A DNA stretch of 64,000 nucleotides from Morella rubra (lineage: Eukaryota; Streptophyta; Magnoliopsida; Fagales; Myricaceae): the NCBI GenBank assembly GCA_003952965.2, contig CM025851.1, positions 22,482,779-22,546,778 on the forward strand, read 5' to 3'. The notes under the pieces were generated by a model. That model was not told the DNA's origin, did not search any database, and saw only the letters and a program-made list of their open reading frames with translations. Below are positions 10,698 through 21,732 of the stretch, piece after piece. The position numbers and the translations under genes were made by a program. Within the stretch, counting starts at the first letter, position 1. Each line of letters opens with the position of its first letter.

Positions 10698-13600
10698 TCA
10701 TTTGAGGGACCATGCCCAACAATTCCTTCTAACAGGAGGCATGGACAGGAAGCCGGTCTGGTTGTCCATGTGGCCAGATAGTTCGCGAAAGACAATTACG
10801 TACTGCTCTGCTGTCAGTGGAGGATCAATCTTCTCAAGTGCTTCAATGCATGCCTGGAAAGTAGGATTGAAATGGCTGCTGGCACCATGGCATTGCGTCA
10901 TCCCATCAATCAAGGTATTTGCTTTGTCAAAGAAGAGATCCTCACTACTGTGCTGCACCTTCTCCTTACCCCGTCTACCAATAGAAGTACTTCCCCGCTT
11001 CCTAGCACCCGATTGGGTGTTCATAGGGGCAGGGCCATTGCTATCAGTCCGAAGACCCCCACTGGCGATATGCTCCTCAGTCACACGACCGACGGGCCCG
11101 TGCCTATAACGGTTCTGACCCTCGACCCGGGCTGCTTCCTCTTCTGTCTCGCCCCCTTGGCCCGACGAGTAGGCATTGAGTCCAGCCGCCGTGCTCTCCG
11201 CGAACAGTAGGTCCAGCTCAGGGAAGTTTGCAAGTCCCTGTTTCTTAAACTTCTTCGCACGATCACATGACTGCATTTTTAAGACATACCCAAGTATAGG
11301 ATTAGTGAAGGGTAGTAAGCACCTACCAATATAAGTTTTGAAAACAAAAAGGGGCAACTAAGATGGGCTCATACCCGTGTGAAATTGTCCCACCAAACAT
11401 CATCCGCTTCGACAGTGTTGGTTTCGTAATTCCAACCAACGCCAGTTTGCTTCTTCAAAGTGCAGAAGGCCTTGTAGTCCGCCTTCAAGGATTGCACTTT
11501 ATTTACAACTTGCGAGACCGATATATTCGGGATTGACAGATTTGCCGTAATTCTATCCCATACTTTTCCATTTTCAGGCTTCCCGTCTATAAACTTCCCG
11601 TCACGCCATTCGTCTAACAATAAATAAACGAGGTCTTGTACCTCGCTAGGATTGCTCCAGAGTCGGTCACGCTATAAGTTAACAACCAATATATAGCAAC
11701 AAATATACATTCATTATCAAATGTACGTAAAGAATATCAAACAATTACAACATGTGAGCATGTGATTTTTGTAAATCATCAAGTACCAATAAACCATTAT
11801 TATCATGTGAAGTAGAATCCAACAAATATTGCAATTCAGTTGAGAAGTAACAAAACACCGACTACCAATACATGACAAATACAAAAATCAGCATATGGTA
11901 ATGAATACACAGTAGTAGTCAAGAAGCAAACCGGCCGCATTCGAATGGAGGAAGCGTAGATCGGTTGGTCAGCCATTCTCTTTCCCGATCGTAGGAAACG
12001 TCCCTACAAAATCATAAAAATATATCAGCCAAACAATTGCAATAAAATGTTTTGCAGCATTTTCATTCCCTGGACAGCAAAATATGAAGTCAATAATATG
12101 AGTGAAATCCAATATAATCCCTGAGCAACAGTCTGTTAAGAGCTATTTGCTAATATAATCCACCTTTTGAGTGCCTTGCCAATTCCATCTATTTTATTTG
12201 GAGTAAAATGAAACTCTAATGCCACAACAAATTGATCACCAGTCCTTGAAATAGCAAAAGTGGATGCTGACATTCTCAAAACCAATAAAATGCAAGAAAC
12301 AGTCCTCAACCAGCAAATAAAAGGAATTCATTATAACTAGGAACATTCAAAAGAGATGCAATCACAATCCAAAAAAGGGTAAATAAAAGTCATTCATTAC
12401 CGCTGAGAGTCCTTTGTTACAATAGCGGCAGAATGACAAATCTTTGTCAACAGCCAAGCCTCGTAGTTCCTGAAAAAGCAAGTGAGTTTCTCAGCATCCA
12501 ATTGCAATTGCAACAACTATGTACACATTATAAAGCTTTAACCCTCATAAAATTTGCTGGCTACATGAAGCTTCTTTCCTTCCTAAGAAAATTAATAAAC
12601 TAAGGAACTCAAAATATACGACCATAGGTTATAAATCCCATAAAAAAATGCCATCTCCACAAATCCCAAATTTAAGCCAAACGTCATATTTAGAGAGCCA
12701 ACACAAACAGAACTTTCTTTGGAATTTTGGTTTTATCTAAAGCTAAAGCCTCATGTCAAATCGACCGAGCCACTGTCCAAAATGTTCAAAATGTTTGCCA
12801 GCTCTAACTGATTCTTTCTCCATTTGTTTATAGGACAAAAAATATCAATCTCTACTCCACTGTCTTAAGAGTTTTTTAACATGTCTAAGCCGGCATATAC
12901 ACCCATCAACTACAATTCCTCCAACAACTTCTTTATGCAACCATAAAAATGTGCCAAAAATTTTATTCTACTCTCGATTGCAAGATTTGTTCCTTATAAT
13001 TCTTTTGTTGTGATTTATCTACGGTGTAGGTACTCAGAAGAGCTAGAGCATAGTTTTACACCGATTATAATAGACCCAAACGACCAATTTCTTGCCTTTT
13101 TTTTCAGCCTAGTGGTAATTTACAACTCCAAACCAAGAAGCCTCAGTTTGTCACATAATAGGGAACAAATCAAATACAACCGACAGCATCATTGGAGAAG
13201 AGCAATTTATTGGAAAGGCATATTGAGAACCCCTGTAATCAATAGTAGATGGGGAAAAACAAAAGAACAGTCGGTAGATACGAAAAGGCAATCCATCTTG
13301 GTCGTTAAACGGAAACGAGTTTACAGAGCAAATGAACAAACATGCTTCTTGACTCTAGGATGCCACAAACCAATATATCTATCAGAGGATTGATCTCACT
13401 CCAAATTCAACCTAAGATAAAGCAAAAAGGAAATAAGTGGGATTAAATCCGAACCACCAAATGTTAGTAATTTAGTGAAGGAAAGCAAAAGCAAAAAAAG
13501 AAATTCGTTGAAGAGTTAACTGACCTGCCAGCTCTGACGTTTGTGGGGCGCCGTGGCTCTCGATGCTGAAAATGATCTCCACCGCTTGGGATAGAGGGAA

Positions 13601-13725
13601 CGGGAGGAGCGATTGCGGGTTCGTCTTCTTTCTCCATGCAGTGGACGCTCATTTATCAAAGGGAGGGGCTGTTCACCCGTGACTGAGCTGTCACTCAGAC
13701 GTCTCCTCATACCAGCGGAATCCAT
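10698..13725 (-). CDS. Harbinger Myb/SANT-like DNA-binding protein, up to five exons
   Basis: The firm core is exons 11671..11375 and 11270..10698, which carry a Myb/SANT-like domain (PF12776 type): RDRLWSNPSEVQDLVYLLLD, then VNKVQSLKADYKAF, then GVGWNYETNTVEADDVWW. A Ser/Gly-rich linker and a C-terminal helix region follow. Upstream, 12003..11932, 12469..12401 and 13725..13525 all have good GT and AG borders. Every intron in the chain is phase 0, giving one 403-residue frame from ATG 13725. If translation instead starts at ATG 11976 the protein is 304 residues. The extra N-terminal 90 residues are basic and unrecognised; they include FCRYC. The role is transposon-end recognition and nuclear delivery of the transposase. 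The core is confident; the first two exons are a model based only on splice sites and frame. Confidence 0.75.
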
Positions 13726-14500
13726 GGTGCATCCGGCAAAGCTGCACACCTCTAAGCTACGGATTGGAGCTCAGGACTCAGGGCGGTCAAAAGGGCCGCT
13801 GCTTCTCCGTACCCATGAGCAGAAACAGGAGATGGGAAAAAGGAGAGCAAGAGGGCTGGAAGACAAATCTGGCGTGGTCAAAAGGGGCTGCAAAGGCTGG
13901 CTCTCCGTACCCAAAAAGAGCAAAGGGGGGGGAGGGGCAGAAGAAATGCACAATGCGCTGAAACCGTAATTTTTAGTTTGAGATTAAAAGTAGAAGAGGA
14001 CTTGAGATTGACTGATTTTTACATAGAAGAAAGAGGGAAAATGAGGACAGCACGCAAGGAGGCCATTGACGTGCAGAAGGCGAACCTCTAGGAGGTCATC
14101 ACTTAGCCGAGAAGTCGGGAAAAATGGTTGGGTTCATCGGAATCGTTGGATGCAGGGGTCGGGGGGACTTTTCTCAGCCACTCGTGAATTTCTGAGGCAC
14201 GGCTGGATTTTGCAGAGGGCTGCCAGGTGCTTTCCGACATCATTTTGAAGTTTCAATTTTATCCCTGGTCAGAGCAGAGTCAACCGGTGCAAGTGATGGG
14301 TAATTTCGTAAATAAAGAAGAGACAGAATTAAATTCGCACGCAGATGTGGGGACCACGTGTTTCTTGATTTCCAAATCCGCCCTCCGAAGGTTTTAAGCG
14401 ACCCTCTGTTGATGGGGGTATATTTGGTAATGTGGTGAATTGTTTCAGGGACAAAAACGTCTTAAAATTAGTACGGTTCAAAATGTTGGTATGTCAAATT
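13726..14500. other. GC-richer 5' region of the Harbinger element
   Basis: This lies between the first Myb/SANT-like exon and the right end and should contain the promoter and leader. Plus-strand frames at 13613-13969 and 14066-14248 overlap the minus-strand exon or lack any recognisable domain. No clear TATA box was identified. Confidence 0.35.
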
Positions 14501-14557
14501 GCGTTTGTTTTCCTCGAATTGTCAGGACCCCGAAATTTCGAGGAAACAAATGCCCCC
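14501..14557. repeat. Inverted repeat at the right Harbinger end
   Basis: GCGTTTGTTTTCCTCGA at 14501-14517 is matched in reverse complement by TCGAGGAAACAAATGC near 14538-14553, separated by about 20 bp. The outer arm ends in CCCCC at 14557 and is the candidate right terminal repeat. Confidence 0.6.
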
Positions 14558-14879
14558 AATATATACCTGAAGGAAATGTACCAAGTTACCAACACTTGAT
14601 GGATGCAATTTGAGAATATTTTGATCCAAATTGAGCCACTTTAAATTTTTAATGATGTTCTAAACTTGGTCTAATTATTTTTAGGATAATACATGCAACC
14701 CGTATGAGATGTATTTTACCCGAAATTGATTTCATATCAATCAAATTCTCAAAACTAACATAAAATCAAATTTCAACCCACTATTTTACAATTGGCTTAA
14801 TTGCTCCAAGGATCCATGTGGTTCAACGGTTTTTTTTCGAAAAAATCTCTATGGTTCACTTTGGATTGAATTAAATTGA

Positions 14880-15310
14880 ACTGTTTAGTCCATAGGGTCA
14901 TCATAGAACCGGACCGCAGACCGAACCGGACCGAATTTGTGGTCTTAGTGGTCTAAATCCGATTCGGTCTAGACAGGATTTGAAAAATTGGTTATATCAA
15001 GTCTGATCAGTCCAGGCATTTTAAGATCTGATCCGGACCAGACCGGACTGGATTTATTAATATCAATAATAAATATTTTTTTAAAAAATATTTTAATACA
15101 AATTTAAAACTTTTATCCTAAAATTATGTGTTTTGAGTTCTTTGACCATGCCCTTCCCCCATCATAAGATTTGATCTCAAAATGAAAAAAAAAAATTAGG
15201 GAAAAAAAAGGAAACCGGTCCGAATCACTTATAAGTGGTCTGGTCCGGTCGTTCAATTTAGGCACAACTAAAAATCTGGTCCGATTGGATTCCAGTCGAA
15301 AAACTTGATC
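14880..15310. repeat. CCGGACCG-type degenerate dispersed repeat
   Basis: The stretch is packed with variants of GGTCCGGTC and GACCGAACCGG in both orientations (for example near 14915-14935, 15035-15052, 15210-15255), around an AT-rich core. There is no coding frame. It resembles GGTTCGGTC-rich non-coding repeats common in eudicots; no clear ends or target duplication could be fixed. Confidence 0.5.
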
Positions 15311-15692
15311 AAATTTCTGGTTGTGCAGCCTTAATGTGGAGACAAAATAAGTGTAACTGAAAGCTTGGCCAAAAAATCAACCTCCGAACCCGAGTAAAGT
15401 TTTTCTTTTTGTTCATATCATGTCCTATAGTTGTCATTCTTCTTCTTTGGGCATTTTCTCTTTTCTTTCTCTCCGTTTTCTCTGTTCTTCCTCTTCCTGC
15501 ACGTTCTCTCTCTCCTTCCTTCGCAATCTTCTCTCTTCTTCCTCCCTCGCTTTTTTTTTGCTCTTCACCTCTTCTTGCATGATCCGTTAAAAAGGAGTTT
15601 TGTATATGTTTGGCTATGGTCAATTGGAACCCACAGATTTTTGCGTTTGGTGTAAGTTGATGCCCATGTTATTTATTTTGCTTTTTACTACT
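15311..15692. other. CT-rich intergenic stretch
   Basis: A pyrimidine-rich run (about 15430-15570) gives Phe/Ser- or Arg/Glu-rich frames on the two strands. These frames reflect base composition, and no gene is supported. Confidence 0.4.
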
Positions 15693-15960
15693 CACTACAA
15701 AAAAACTGGTCTTTAGCAGCGGTCTTTTTAGTGGTGGTCGCTAAAAATGCCGTTAAAAATTAGGTCTTTAGCGGCGGTCTTTCTTGTGGCAGTTAAAGAC
15801 CCCCTTTAGCAACGTTTTGTAAAAGAAAAAGGCTACTAAAAATTAAGTCTTTAGCAGCAGTCTTTGTAAAAAATGCTATTAAAAATTAGGTTTTTAACAG
15901 CGTTTGTTAAAAAAACGATGGTATAATTTTGGCATCTATAGCGGTGGTCACAGTGACAGT
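15693..15960 (+). mobile_element. CACTA (En/Spm) transposon end, solitary
   Basis: The segment starts CACTACAAAAAAACTGG and continues with subterminal repeats of the GTCTTTAGC(A/G)GCGGTC type, at least five variants up to about 15950. This is the usual architecture of a plant CACTA terminus and resembles the termini at 59094 and 61111. No matching right end or 3-bp duplication was found nearby, so the element is truncated or its other end has decayed. Confidence 0.75.
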
Positions 15961-16043
15961 GAGAAGCAGGAAGCGTTGAAAGTGTGCGGTGCTTTGCGCT
16001 GGATTAGGTCCCCCCTCTGTAATGTTCTCTCCCTCCCCCACAA

Positions 16044-16830
16044 TCATGAGAGCATGACACCAATCTCCATAGCGAAGTCATCCCCATCTTCATCATCCAG
16101 GTACTCCTCCTCAAGGTCTGCATTCTCAGCTCCCTCAACATTGTATTCTCCCTCATCAACTTCCTCCTATTCATAGTCTCCATCCTTCTGATCATCAGCT
16201 TCAAGTTCATGATCCGCCATAGTTTCATCAAAGTCATTAAGATTAGGTGCTTGTGAGGAGTGACCAGCAGCTTCAGCTTTTTTTTTATCACTGTTCCAAC
16301 GGCAACAGCTGCCGTGTACTTGGACTCTTCCTTGTTGGCAAGCAAATGGCTGTCGGCTTCTTCTTCGATAATTTGTGCATCTGCAACAGCTGAACTTCCA
16401 GACCTAGCTAGCAAGCTTTCATTGATCTCTCTCTGATTATCTTCTTCTTTGTTGATAAATAATTTGCCACTCCCATAAGCTGCTCCTTTAGCATCTCTTT
16501 TCTTCTTGAGAATCTCACTAAGAGGCTTTGGCCCTTCAAAAGAAAGATGACCTTCAGATTGTTGATGATCCTCTACGTTCTTTCGCTTACCAAGGGATTG
16601 CTGCCCCCTACTGTCTACATTCTTCACAACTTTCAGCTCTGCAAGACTTTTCGGACGAGTGAAATCAACATTATCATCCATTATCTCTCTCTTTGTATAT
16701 GGACCCCTAAAATTTCTCCCCTCATGTTGGTGATCTTCTTGCACCCTTCCTTTTATTCTGTCTCTGAGCCTTCCCTGGGGAAAGATCTGTGGCCGAACCA
16801 TCGCCTCCTTCCCAGATTATATGGTTCGGC
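16044..16830 (-). pseudogene. CCCH zinc-finger protein, C-terminal fragment (AtC3H17/32/34-like), frameshifted
   Basis: The minus-strand frame from 16801 has the conserved C-terminal blocks of this plant CCCH family: GRLRDRIKGRVQED, RPKSLAELKVVKNVDS, FEGPKPLSEILKKKR. The CCCH fingers themselves are not present. The frame shifts at a nine-T run (16278-16286). After the shift the acidic tail is readable in the next frame, interrupted by a TAG at 16169-16167, to a natural-looking TGA at 16046-16044. Family members bind RNA or nucleic acid through the missing fingers, so this fragment cannot have that function. It lies right beside the CACTA end at 15693, which raises the possibility of capture by that element. 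It could equally be an old duplicated fragment. Confidence 0.75.
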
Positions 16831-17519
16831 TAACTTCAGGAGGTACTCCGACTGAATTTGTGATATTCACTTGTGGAATCTTCTGCCCTTCATTACACTT
16901 TTCGAGGCCTCCGAAAGTCTTCACTGTGCTGATACTCGCATTTCACTTCCCTATATATTTAGAGAGAGAGAAGAGAGAGAGGATATCAGTGACAATATCA
17001 AACCCCTTGAGTGAAACGGTGAAACGGTGAGTGAGCTGGTTGATTAATCACATTAGTTGGCGTTGATTGAGCTAAACGATGACGTGGTACTAAATTTTAT
17101 CAGAAGAGCTGATGAAATATAGATATAAGTACCATATCATCACATGGATATAAATTTAGTGACCATAAAGTAAAAAAATAAAATTTAATGATTTAATGAT
17201 TAAATTATTAACTTGATATAAATTAGTGATCATATTGTCAAATTTTTTTTAAAAAATAAAAAACAAAAAACCGACTAGCGTTCAAAAAGGGAAAGGAAGC
17301 ATGGGAACCAGGAGGCAATGCTCTGGCTGACTAACCTGCACAGGTCTAACTTTTGCACCTAATCGTTTTTGGGTAATAAGGGTGGGCATCGGATTGATGA
17401 GCGTACCTACCTAATTTCTGAGGTTCGATATATTTGGATATATTAAATTATGCGATCAATTATTATGGAAAAAATGGATGAGGCGCCTAATTAGTTCTCA
17501 AGTACTAAGGATAGAGTAG
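16831..17519. other. Intergenic, no supported gene
   Basis: AT-rich with a short GAGAGAGAAGAGAG run at 16962-16981. No coding similarity was seen. It ends at the LINE target duplication. Confidence 0.4.
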
Positions 17520-17535
17520 TGTCATTCTTTTAATT
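17520..17535. repeat. LINE target-site duplication, left copy
   Basis: TGTCATTCTTTTAATT here is repeated exactly at 23808-23823, directly outside the LINE. Because the left copy runs into the poly-T tail, its last base or two are ambiguous. Confidence 0.85.
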
Positions 17536-17607
17536 TTTTTTTTTTTTTTTGATCAAACTACGATTACCTTTATTAGGAAAACCAAAAACAAAGCAAACAA
17601 AATAAAA

Positions 17608-20600
17608 TCAGGCTGGGTCAGTCCCAGCATAAACCCAATAAAGGGCAGGAAAATGCTCATGAACATCCGGGTGGCCTCCAGACAAAAATCGAGAAGCAGC
17701 CCAACGAGCTAGGTGGTGCGCTTCCTCATTGGCACCTCGAAAAACAAAAGAAAAAGAGCACAAATCAAAGGCAGAAGCTAAATGAACAATATCCCCAATA
17801 CGCCCAACACTTTGCCAATTCAACTGCTCAGGATATTTCCTAATAGCATCAATCGCTAGATGAGAATCCCCCTCCACGATAATGCTCCGACATCCACAAC
17901 GCTGGGCCTCCAGAAGTCCAATATATGCAGCACAAATCTCTCCATCTTCCGGAAACTCAGTATCCAATTTCTCAACACAAGCACCAACAATCATCCCATT
18001 ACTATCTTTAATTACAGCAGCCCCAACAGCAAATTCATCCCGGACTGCTACATCGAAGTTCACTTTAAACTGTCCTGATTTAGGAGGAATCCAACAAGAA
18101 GGGATTGAAGCTTGTCGTTTCTGTTGCCAAGCAGCCAAATGCTCCCTCCATAATCTATGAACTTGTGACACAATCACCATCAGATCAAGATGAGCTTTAT
18201 GATGAATCACTTGGTTGCGAGTCCACCAAGTCACATCCCACATCCTCTCTGCTTTATGATGAATCACTTGAAACTGATGATAATCATCTTCAGGCAATTC
18301 TGGAAAAGTAGAAGGGTCAATAATGGAGGTTAGCCAACAAGACAAAGGACGATGAAGAAAGGCACCCGTATCCAAAGCCCAGGGTGATTGGCTCCATAAA
18401 ATTCTTCCCACAGTACACCCCAACATCAAATGATGAATGGTTTCAACCACTTCACCACACAAAACACACATCACATCCTCATCCTCTCTGCTTCCCAACC
18501 TCTCTACAACTTTGCCCTTAGTAGGAATAACATCCCACATCAACTTCCACAAACAAAGTTTAAGCCTTTCATGGATTCTCATTTTCCAGAGCTTCCTCCA
18601 CCATACCACACTCACAGGAGCAAAAGGATCAGATCTATTCCTGATCATCTCCCGATACATGGACTGCACCGTGAACCGACCAGATTTTTCAAATGTCCAT
18701 ATCAGCTGGTCACTTCGATTCCTCAAACTCAAATGAATCTTAGAGATAGCAGCCGCATGTTCCGGAATAAAAATAGACTAGAGAAGACTCCGATTCCATT
18801 GGCCATTAATCGGATCTATAAGGTCAGCAACAACAGAAACTGCCAAAGCATTAGAACCACTATTGGGAGAAGGTTTAAAGCCTGGAATTGAAGGAATCCA
18901 AGGATCCCTCCAAATTGCCACATTCTCCCCATTACCAATCAAATAACAGAACCCCTTCTCCAAAAATTTCCTCATACTCAATATCCCCTTCCATATCCTT
19001 GAAGCCTGCAGGGTCGCTTCAACCTCCCAAAAACCCGTCTGATGCAAGTATTTCCCTTTCATAAGAGTAACCCAAAGACTTGGCCTATTACTAGCCACAG
19101 ACCAAGCTAATTTGGTGAGCAAGGATATGTTAAAATCAGAAGATATTCGAAAGCCTAAACCTCCCTCAAATTTAGGCCGACACATGGAACTCCACGATTT
19201 TAAAGACAAATTATGAGACTTCTCAGGGGAATGAGCCCACCAAAATTTTTTTAAACTTTTATCTACCTCCAAACTCCAAGATTTTGGCATTTCAAAAAAA
19301 CTCATAGGGTAAGCAAGTAAGGGAGTTGCTACACTACGAATTAAAATACCTCTACCCGCTTGGGATAAGAGCTTTGCTCGCCAGCCCGATAGTTTATCCA
19401 GAAGTCTATCTTTCAAATCTGCCATAGCCAGCCGTTTAGATCGAGGAAACAATAGTGGGAGACCAAGATGTTTGGCCTTAGCCGGCATTTTCTGGAGATT
19501 CAGCAAATCACAAATTGGAAGAAGAGCAGCCCCACTAAAATTCTTGCTAAAATGGATGGAAGACTTTGCCCGATTAATTTTCTGCCCTGACCAACTCATA
19601 TACAACTCTAAACAACGATCCAAAGCTTAAGCATCACGAATGGTAGCTTTCGCAAAAATAAGAAGATCGTCTGCAAATAAGAGGTGTGAAATAATCGGAG
19701 CATTCCTCCCAATCTTAATACCTCGAAGACGACCTGCCCCTTCCTCCCTAAGAAGAAGTCGAGATAAAATTTCAGAACAAATCACAAATAATAGTGGCGA
19801 GAGCGGGTCTCCTTGTCGTAAACCCCGTGAAGGAGAAAAATGCCCAAAAGGGCTGCCATTGAGCAACACCGAAAAGCTGGATGAAGAAATACAGTTCTTG
19901 ATCCAATTTACCCAAGTTTGATGGAACCCGAATTGTTCCAAAATAATAAGAAGAAACTCCCACTCGACTCGGTCATATGCCTTTTCCATGTCCGCTTTAA
20001 TTGCCATCCAACCACCATGACCCCTTTTGTGATTCATACTATGGAAAACTTCAGCCGCAACAATGTAGTTGTCTTGGATGAATCAGCCCTGAACAAAAGC
20101 CAACTGATATGGAGAAATCATTTTAGGCAGCACCTCCTTTAGTCTTTTAGTCAAAATTTTTGAGATCAATTTGTACACAACATTACACAAACTTATAGGT
20201 CTAAATTGCCCCACCATCGAAGGATTATCAACCTTCGGAATAAGCACTAAATTTGTGTGATTTATCTCTGGCAGCAGCCTGCCTGTAATGAAAAAATCCT
20301 GCACACTAGCTATAACATCAGCTCCCACAATATCCCAAAAATGAGTGAAAAAAAAGACTGTCATTCCATCAGGCCCAGGAGCCTTATCAGGATGCATACC
20401 CTTCAATGTTTCCCAAATTTCCTGCCCATCAGGAACCTTAATTAGCATTGTATTATCCTCCTCAGTGATTACTTTTTCCACCAAATTGGCTAGATCCGGA
20501 GGAATAATTGGATTATCAGTTCTATACAAAGAAGAATAGAAATCAACCAACTCTCCACCAATAGTACTACGACCAGAAATCCAAGCGCCCTCCCTACTTT

Positions 20601-21732
20601 TCAGCTCCACAATTTTATTCCGACAGCGACGAATCACAGTAGAAGCATGAAAATATTTTGTATTTAAATCACTCAAGGATAACCAAGTTACCCGGGACTT
20701 TTGCTTCCATAGGAGCTCTTCCCTCTTGAGTTGCTCATCCATCTCCAACAATAAACACTTCTCCATCCCCAAATTGTGGGCTGTAGGCTCTTTTTGTTGA
20801 TAAACACTAAGCTGGTCCTTAACTTCTCGCAAGGCACTGTGAATATCACCAAAGACCTGCCTATTCCACTGTCGAAGAACGCTCCTTACATCCCTGATTT
20901 TTAAAAAAAGAATCCACGCCGGAGAGCCAACCTTTGGTTGACGCCAAGTATCAGCAATCAGCCCAAAACAGGATTCCTCTCGCACCCAAAATTGCTCAAA
21001 CTTAAAACTCCTTGCCACAGTCATATCATCGCCAAAAATATTTAAAATAAGAGGCACATGATCGGAAACTGCCACGCTGTAATGTTTAACCCCAGCATTA
21101 GGAAAAACAGTTCTCCATTGTACATTAGCAATGCTTCTATCCAATCTCTCTCTAATGCAAGCTAACCCAGTCCTCCCATTATTCCACGTAAAATTCCTGC
21201 CCGAGAATCCTAAATCCACAAACCCTAAACAATCCATAAAGTGCCTAAGCCCCCTAGAGGAGGAGCCAGACACCACACGCCCACCTCTCTTCTCAGAAGA
21301 TCTCAACACCTCATTAAAATCCCCTATACAGACCCACGGTTGACTACCCAATCCTCCAAGAGAAATCAATTCATCCCAAAAATCTTCTTTCAAATGCCAA
21401 TAAGGAGGCCCATACACCAAAGAACAAAGAAATTCAGAACGCCTATTACCAGGCTTCACCAGCAAATGAAAATAGGACACAGAGATATTCAAAACTTCAA
21501 ATTGCAACCCAGGGCGCCAACAAAAGGCTAACCCACCCTTACGACCAACCGGAGGAAAAGAAATAAACAACGAAAAACCCAAACGACGTAAAATCGACCC
21601 AAGTCGATCATCCTTTATTTTGGTCTCCATCAAAAAGACACCCCAAGGATCCACCTCTCTCACCAGCAGCCTCAGGGCTCTTGATGCCGCGGGTCTACCA
21701 AGACCCCGGCAATTCCAGGATATAAGACTCAT
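17608..21732 (-). pseudogene. LINE ORF2: endonuclease, reverse transcriptase, RNase H; three stops
   Basis: One frame of 1375 codons runs from ATG 21732 to TGA 17610-17608, broken only by stops at codons 550 (TGA, 20085), 702 (TAA, 19629) and 985 (TAG, 18780). An apurinic-type endonuclease occupies about residues 1-230 (SLISWNCRG, METK, GDFNEVL, SDHVPL). Reverse transcriptase covers about 490-760 with the catalytic FADD at 686-689. A zf-RVT region follows (CVLCGE and HHLMLGC, about 1089-1106), then an RNase H-type domain from about 1220 (VNFDVAV with D1227, VEGDSHLAIDAI, NEEAHHLARWAA). The protein would nick the target, prime on it and copy its RNA. Its ATG overlaps the ORF1 stop codon by four bases. 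The downstream pieces are all in one frame, so decay is by point changes and not by rearrangement. Confidence 0.93.

Larger units (their letters stand above)
7745..14557 (-). mobile_element. PIF/Harbinger DNA transposon with both genes open
   Basis: Two minus-strand genes typical of the PIF/Harbinger superfamily, a DDE transposase (8406-10080) and a Myb/SANT-like protein (10698-13725), lie between candidate terminal inverted repeats. The left end reads GAGGGCGTTTGTTTGCC followed by AAAATTTTGAGG. The right end, on the minus strand from 14557, reads GGGGGCATTTGTTTCC followed by TCGAAATTTCGGGG. In known family members the two proteins act together: the Myb-like protein helps bring the transposase to the ends. 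I could not see the expected TWA target duplication, so the exact limits are tentative. The element content is much surer than its boundaries. Confidence 0.7.

Noticed and set aside
13613-13969. 118-codon plus-strand frame
   Set aside because: It overlaps the minus-strand first exon of the Harbinger Myb/SANT-like gene and has no domain.
17511-17524. GTAGTG as the right end of the CACTA begun at 15693
   Set aside because: No T-rich terminus or subterminal repeats precede it, and flanking triplets (ACT and TCA) do not match.
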